Shown here: positions 63,001 to 64,000 of the stretch, piece after piece | Layout: every line of letters starts with the position of its first letter | How positions within the stretch are numbered: position 1 is the stretch's first letter | Position numbers and translations under genes: made by a program | NCBI RefSeq assembly: GCF_022376835.1 | Contig: NZ_CP084606.1 | Location: 2,350,501-2,414,500 of the forward strand | DNA: 64,000 bases | Direction of reading: 5' to 3' | Source: Brucepastera parasyntrophica | GTDB taxonomy: Bacteria > Spirochaetota > Spirochaetia > Treponematales > Treponemataceae | The notes under the pieces: generated by a model | Seen by the model: the letters and a program-made list of their open reading frames with translations, nothing else | Told to the model about the DNA's origin: nothing | Database searches by the model: none

Positions 63001-64000
63001 GGGCAGCAGCAGTGTGGTAACTGAGTGCTGGTATCACAACACAGGCTCAAGCCGGCCGTCGGGCCTGCCCGCGGGGATACCTGTAACGCCCAGCCAGGCC
63101 CACGAAGGGACGCGGAGTCTGCTCCTTGGGCGGGTCATAACAGCAAGTCTTCCCGCCGCGTACTTCAGCGGTGAACAGAGCGTGCGGTATGAGGGCTATG
63201 CCTATGACTCCTATGGCCGGCAGATATGGGCAGGCCTCTACCATGAGGGACAGTGGGCCGCCGGCACCACCAGTTATTATGACAGCGGCGCGGGAAGCCA
63301 GACGAAAGGCCGCATCCGGGAAACCGTGAGCGCGGCGGGACAGCGGACCGGTTATATGTATGATTTCATCGGTGAAAAGAGCCGGCGCCTGTACACAGAA
63401 ACCAGGACCGACTACGCGGTCGAACAGGGCGACGGGAGTGTCAGGGACATTGTAAGCGGCACGGCCTATGACAGCGGTACTGCCTGGCCCCGAATTGTGC
63501 GGAGCCCTGAAGGACATCTCACGGAAACAGGCTATGACAAACTGGGGCGGGTCACTTCAATTATAAAGCCGGGAGATGAAAACCCTGCTGCCTCCGGTGT
63601 GTGGAGCGTTTCGCGCGTTAACGCGCCCCGGGACCGGGTACTCTACAATGACACGGCGCGGACCGTTACCGTATACAAGGACACGGTAAGCGGGAGTTCG
63701 TACAGCACCTCCCTTGGGGCGACTTCAGAATTCTATGAGTATGACAGCCGGCTCAACCTTATACGGCTGAGTAAATATGAGCGGAGCCTTACGCCTTCCA
63801 GTACCGCGGTCACCAGCCTCGGCTACGACAAATACGGGAGGGTCACCAGTCTCACTGACGCGAACGGAAACACTACAGCGTACAGCTATGATTTTATCAA
63901 CAGGCCTCTTGCCGTAACGGCCCCTGACGGAACGGCGGTGAGTTATACGTATGACGACGCGCGGGGTATCAGGACAGTCACAAACGAACGGGGTATCCAG
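57029..64000 (+). CDS. Giant exported discoidin/Ig/Rhs (YD-repeat) protein, runs off right edge
   Basis: Open without a stop for 2324 codons to the window end, so incomplete at the 3' side. AGGCGGTAAG stands before ATG 57029; signal peptide residues 1-20 ends AGVYGAES. Residues about 20-130 and 180-310 resemble F5/8-type (discoidin) modules (DGILDSPWYVSLWGYP, IILELGSIYRIDTVKAWFI). Residues 858-1118 are three exact-length 87-residue Ig-like units. From about 1630 the chain becomes Rhs-like: FVFDGLGRVVSIYDPSESNEITIEYDG, then YD motifs (YNYDSWGNITRE, YDKLGRVTSI, YDKYGRVTSLTDANGNTTAYSYD) that wind the Rhs cage. A residue 1400-1490 region has a long amphipathic helix pair. The C-terminal toxin or effector tip, if any, lies beyond 64000. 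Confidence 0.9.
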   Translation, partial: MKRIYTAAIVSMLIIAGVYGAESNPWSAAAGGSYRESLNSDAAHPGWYAFDGEAESWWSLAAGAEEGWLEVYWSEEKRLGSITLDGNIPGGSVVRVYIESDGQLAAVPGCEIPGPVDGEVRLVFPSEESASRCVLLRLTGSDAWEGAIREVVISEVQVPPAYGKIHPAGYEINIEESINLSASRLWDGILDSPWYVSLWGYPEGIEAGEKIFPDYRGNPSKEAEIILELGSIYRIDTVKAWFIQGWQSVRFEAWDGSAWVSMETMRSGNSGWHRTSLSSAVETERVRLTFPGGWEQARYIGEVELWGNGRHELRREELLLSRDNNTGSYYSVVDLGSEDCGCDYILEVSGIENSEPYKTVSWNGKNRESVKRGETNGSAVYRSEIAKEEIRAGLQFVEIAGNGAVLSAVLREKKDRGIIDIGWEGNDGILEEGDGATVLGREFLFGSEWQGEKLRVYGEGETAPEVQILTQAGGRSDSEWEAVLWSGSGKGCWEADLGGVICERVKVASAAGAIYEIQVFGSRTGDGKLGIELWQTGKGAENVIGWLGNPGIQVTMNGLHPEQDGRLVWLPVKNLHRVSGGGELAVEGRHGKLRYSGRYGVETGASEAGSFDQGEGFTATLGENIIISGVVNNRRHTVCVQGVEYQINYEGRYSINVPLEKGYQRIGIEIRDEEGLSVASWGKEVYRITGLPGIALDNPAGDIRSRESGYEIRGRVGNGFDLEVRINGTAVETEWGRFSRNVELQEGENRYEIVVRDGCGQEAKRVLTIESDRSAPEVVRVVYPEEAYITRNDIPVILEAGIEEALWWHLPDGRWLAANENPYEVTVYLADGTYEWVVETADRAGNIGTGETVYLTVDTEGPEAFEIEWGAAEWSRSANPVVRYEATDAVSGVAYYEYSLDGSEWTLGASPLELNGLSDGVHPLLVRAVDRAGHVRSELVELKIDTEAPLAFEITGDTGEWTNSRRPVLYFEAQDAMSGLERYELEVNGEAWGAIENGYRFESLADGIYELVIRAVDYAGNTREEETILQIDTEAPFAFEVSANITGWSNDNRPELSFGTEDSLSGIAKYELTTDGVRWETVTSVFRFEELDDGEYEAVIRAVDYAGNTTSAGVTLNIDTTPPKAVQDYRIIPGKTSMEGLWTTEDTDVVKYHIEFTIEETTTSFSTIATSFTRSGLTQGSLVTFRVQAEDRAGNLGPWVESDPALIGLAFQPISIKSDQATLVEYENILMIVPGASLPEGARAVLVTELESAELENRSVNPIMGPIYSFSTLWDDGEGNLVEVRHTEFEEDIVIVFEYDESLAPNGFPETNLGVYYYDEVWGRWFREEKAAIDTEQNTIILFTNHFSSFSIQPTLLEDLSPEDLRDAGHRPDNSETTTGEITVSPQGGTMMTEVTEFVLKGKNGFTYPIKRIYDSQTARIDSPSLNANMSIGLNISADIPAQLLKEAIGMGVDLAASFIMDKLGSYFKKNGDYGLAMGIGWRLNLPYVVTTDSNVLVRLPEGGYYSINQMDLKEKTGDSAHRVMEFENHFGDDFTFRVTQIRADITDAALSALVGKASGEMKGVFNKILENALGTATEKAVEKTAEQIARENLLDGIASVTGVIRLALSFIPDWMTLSSELVLKDGTKFVFDGLGRVVSIYDPSESNEITIEYDGLTISKITDPMGNITTFEYNSNSTFSDIFIRPFITDITTTAAEGKTRTVSYEYRDKKITGIAFQTLPALEKVTDVGGREITYLTKEHFIFSGGGSVKVNFFALLLDFIPGVAQIKSALGINTITLSGRITMEWVLLIESVYKSGLQVAVIDYDEKNIGSVDVEPDDYILWIPTAMKVSLEFNYKIMTDAVTIKNTGMQEKTTYSYTLTSYGHQHLVKEAKISNGLTTITQKYSIYNKTYNRYVSKEDEFIAAAQSGFVTHESSREREYYSLLTETRTTVSSNASTYETVTNTWNTGKRRVTGETVSRGAGTVKTTLYNYDSWGNITREETTRRTPQGSSSVVTECWYHNTGSSRPSGLPAGIPVTPSQAHEGTRSLLLGRVITASLPAAYFSGEQSVRYEGYAYDSYGRQIWAGLYHEGQWAAGTTSYYDSGAGSQTKGRIRETVSAAGQRTGYMYDFIGEKSRRLYTETRTDYAVEQGDGSVRDIVSGTAYDSGTAWPRIVRSPEGHLTETGYDKLGRVTSIIKPGDENPAASGVWSVSRVNAPRDRVLYNDTARTVTVYKDTVSGSSYSTSLGATSEFYEYDSRLNLIRLSKYERSLTPSSTAVTSLGYDKYGRVTSLTDANGNTTAYSYDFINRPLAVTAPDGTAVSYTYDDARGIRTVTNERGIQ
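59600..60382 (+). repeat. Three tandem 261-bp (87-residue) Ig-like units
   Basis: Units begin at 59600, 59861 and 60122, each with DTEGP or DTEAP and ending just before the next; each is exactly 261 bp. Shared residues include AFE at the start, a central SGxxxYE, and DGxxxxxxRAVDxAG near the end. The DNA sequences differ, so the copies are old and not collapsed by assembly. Confidence 0.85.

Overview
The window looks like a spirochaete chromosome of the Treponema kind. The main reasons are a riboflavin ABC transporter operon (RfuABCD type) behind an FMN riboswitch, many lipoproteins with short lipoboxes, a free-standing DbpA-type RNA-binding protein, and a dense AT-rich-palindrome intergenic landscape. 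The assignment is by gene content only and is not proven. No rRNA, tRNA or CRISPR array was seen.

Layout. 0-3.7 kb: small accessory genes (APH-like kinase, DinB-like, GNAT, an unknown) and a DUF2004-like gene cut in two by an 87-bp double-hairpin repeat; a second copy of the repeat lies at 17.4 kb. 3.7-7.2 kb: an Mla-type lipid transport operon (permease, ATPase, MCE protein, TPR lipoprotein). 7.3-16.5 kb: a methyltransferase fusion, a META-domain lipoprotein, an omptin-like outer-membrane protease, htpG, a CrtI-like oxidoreductase and a pullulanase lipoprotein. 16.6-20.8 kb: an ECF vitamin transporter (S component; fused EcfA-EcfA'-EcfT) with a PdxK-type pyridoxine kinase, so probably vitamin B6 salvage. 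20.8-27.9 kb: a tetR-tolC-hlyD-RND-PII-like efflux operon with a perfect 20-bp TetR-type operator at its promoter. 28-32.2 kb: SpoU methyltransferase, PAP2 phosphatase, thioredoxin, a lipoprotein and the DbpA-domain protein. 32.2-37.1 kb: riboflavin uptake operon. 37.3-47.8 kb: a complete, tightly overlapping type II secretion operon with its own prepilin peptidase. 48.8-64 kb: two giant exported proteins in one + strand operon, a 2739-residue Ig-like/beta-helix protein and a discoidin/Ig/Rhs (YD-repeat) protein of at least 2324 residues that runs off the right edge.

Two themes need attention from anyone using this annotation. First, nine otherwise well-conserved genes (including htpG, gspD, gspG, tolC, rfuC and pulA) are each broken by one apparently missing base in a short homopolymer. 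Every one is restored to a family-like full length by adding one base. This pattern fits deletion errors in the sequence better than nine real pseudogenes; each affected gene is annotated here at its restored extent. Second, the repeats are real structure: an 87-bp two-hairpin element with a compensated stem change between copies, and a second repeat family with conserved ends, one copy of which sits inside the rfu operon.

The most promising candidate for a new system is the T2SS operon placed head-to-head with the giant two-gene Ig/Rhs exoprotein operon. The secretion link is inference from adjacency.
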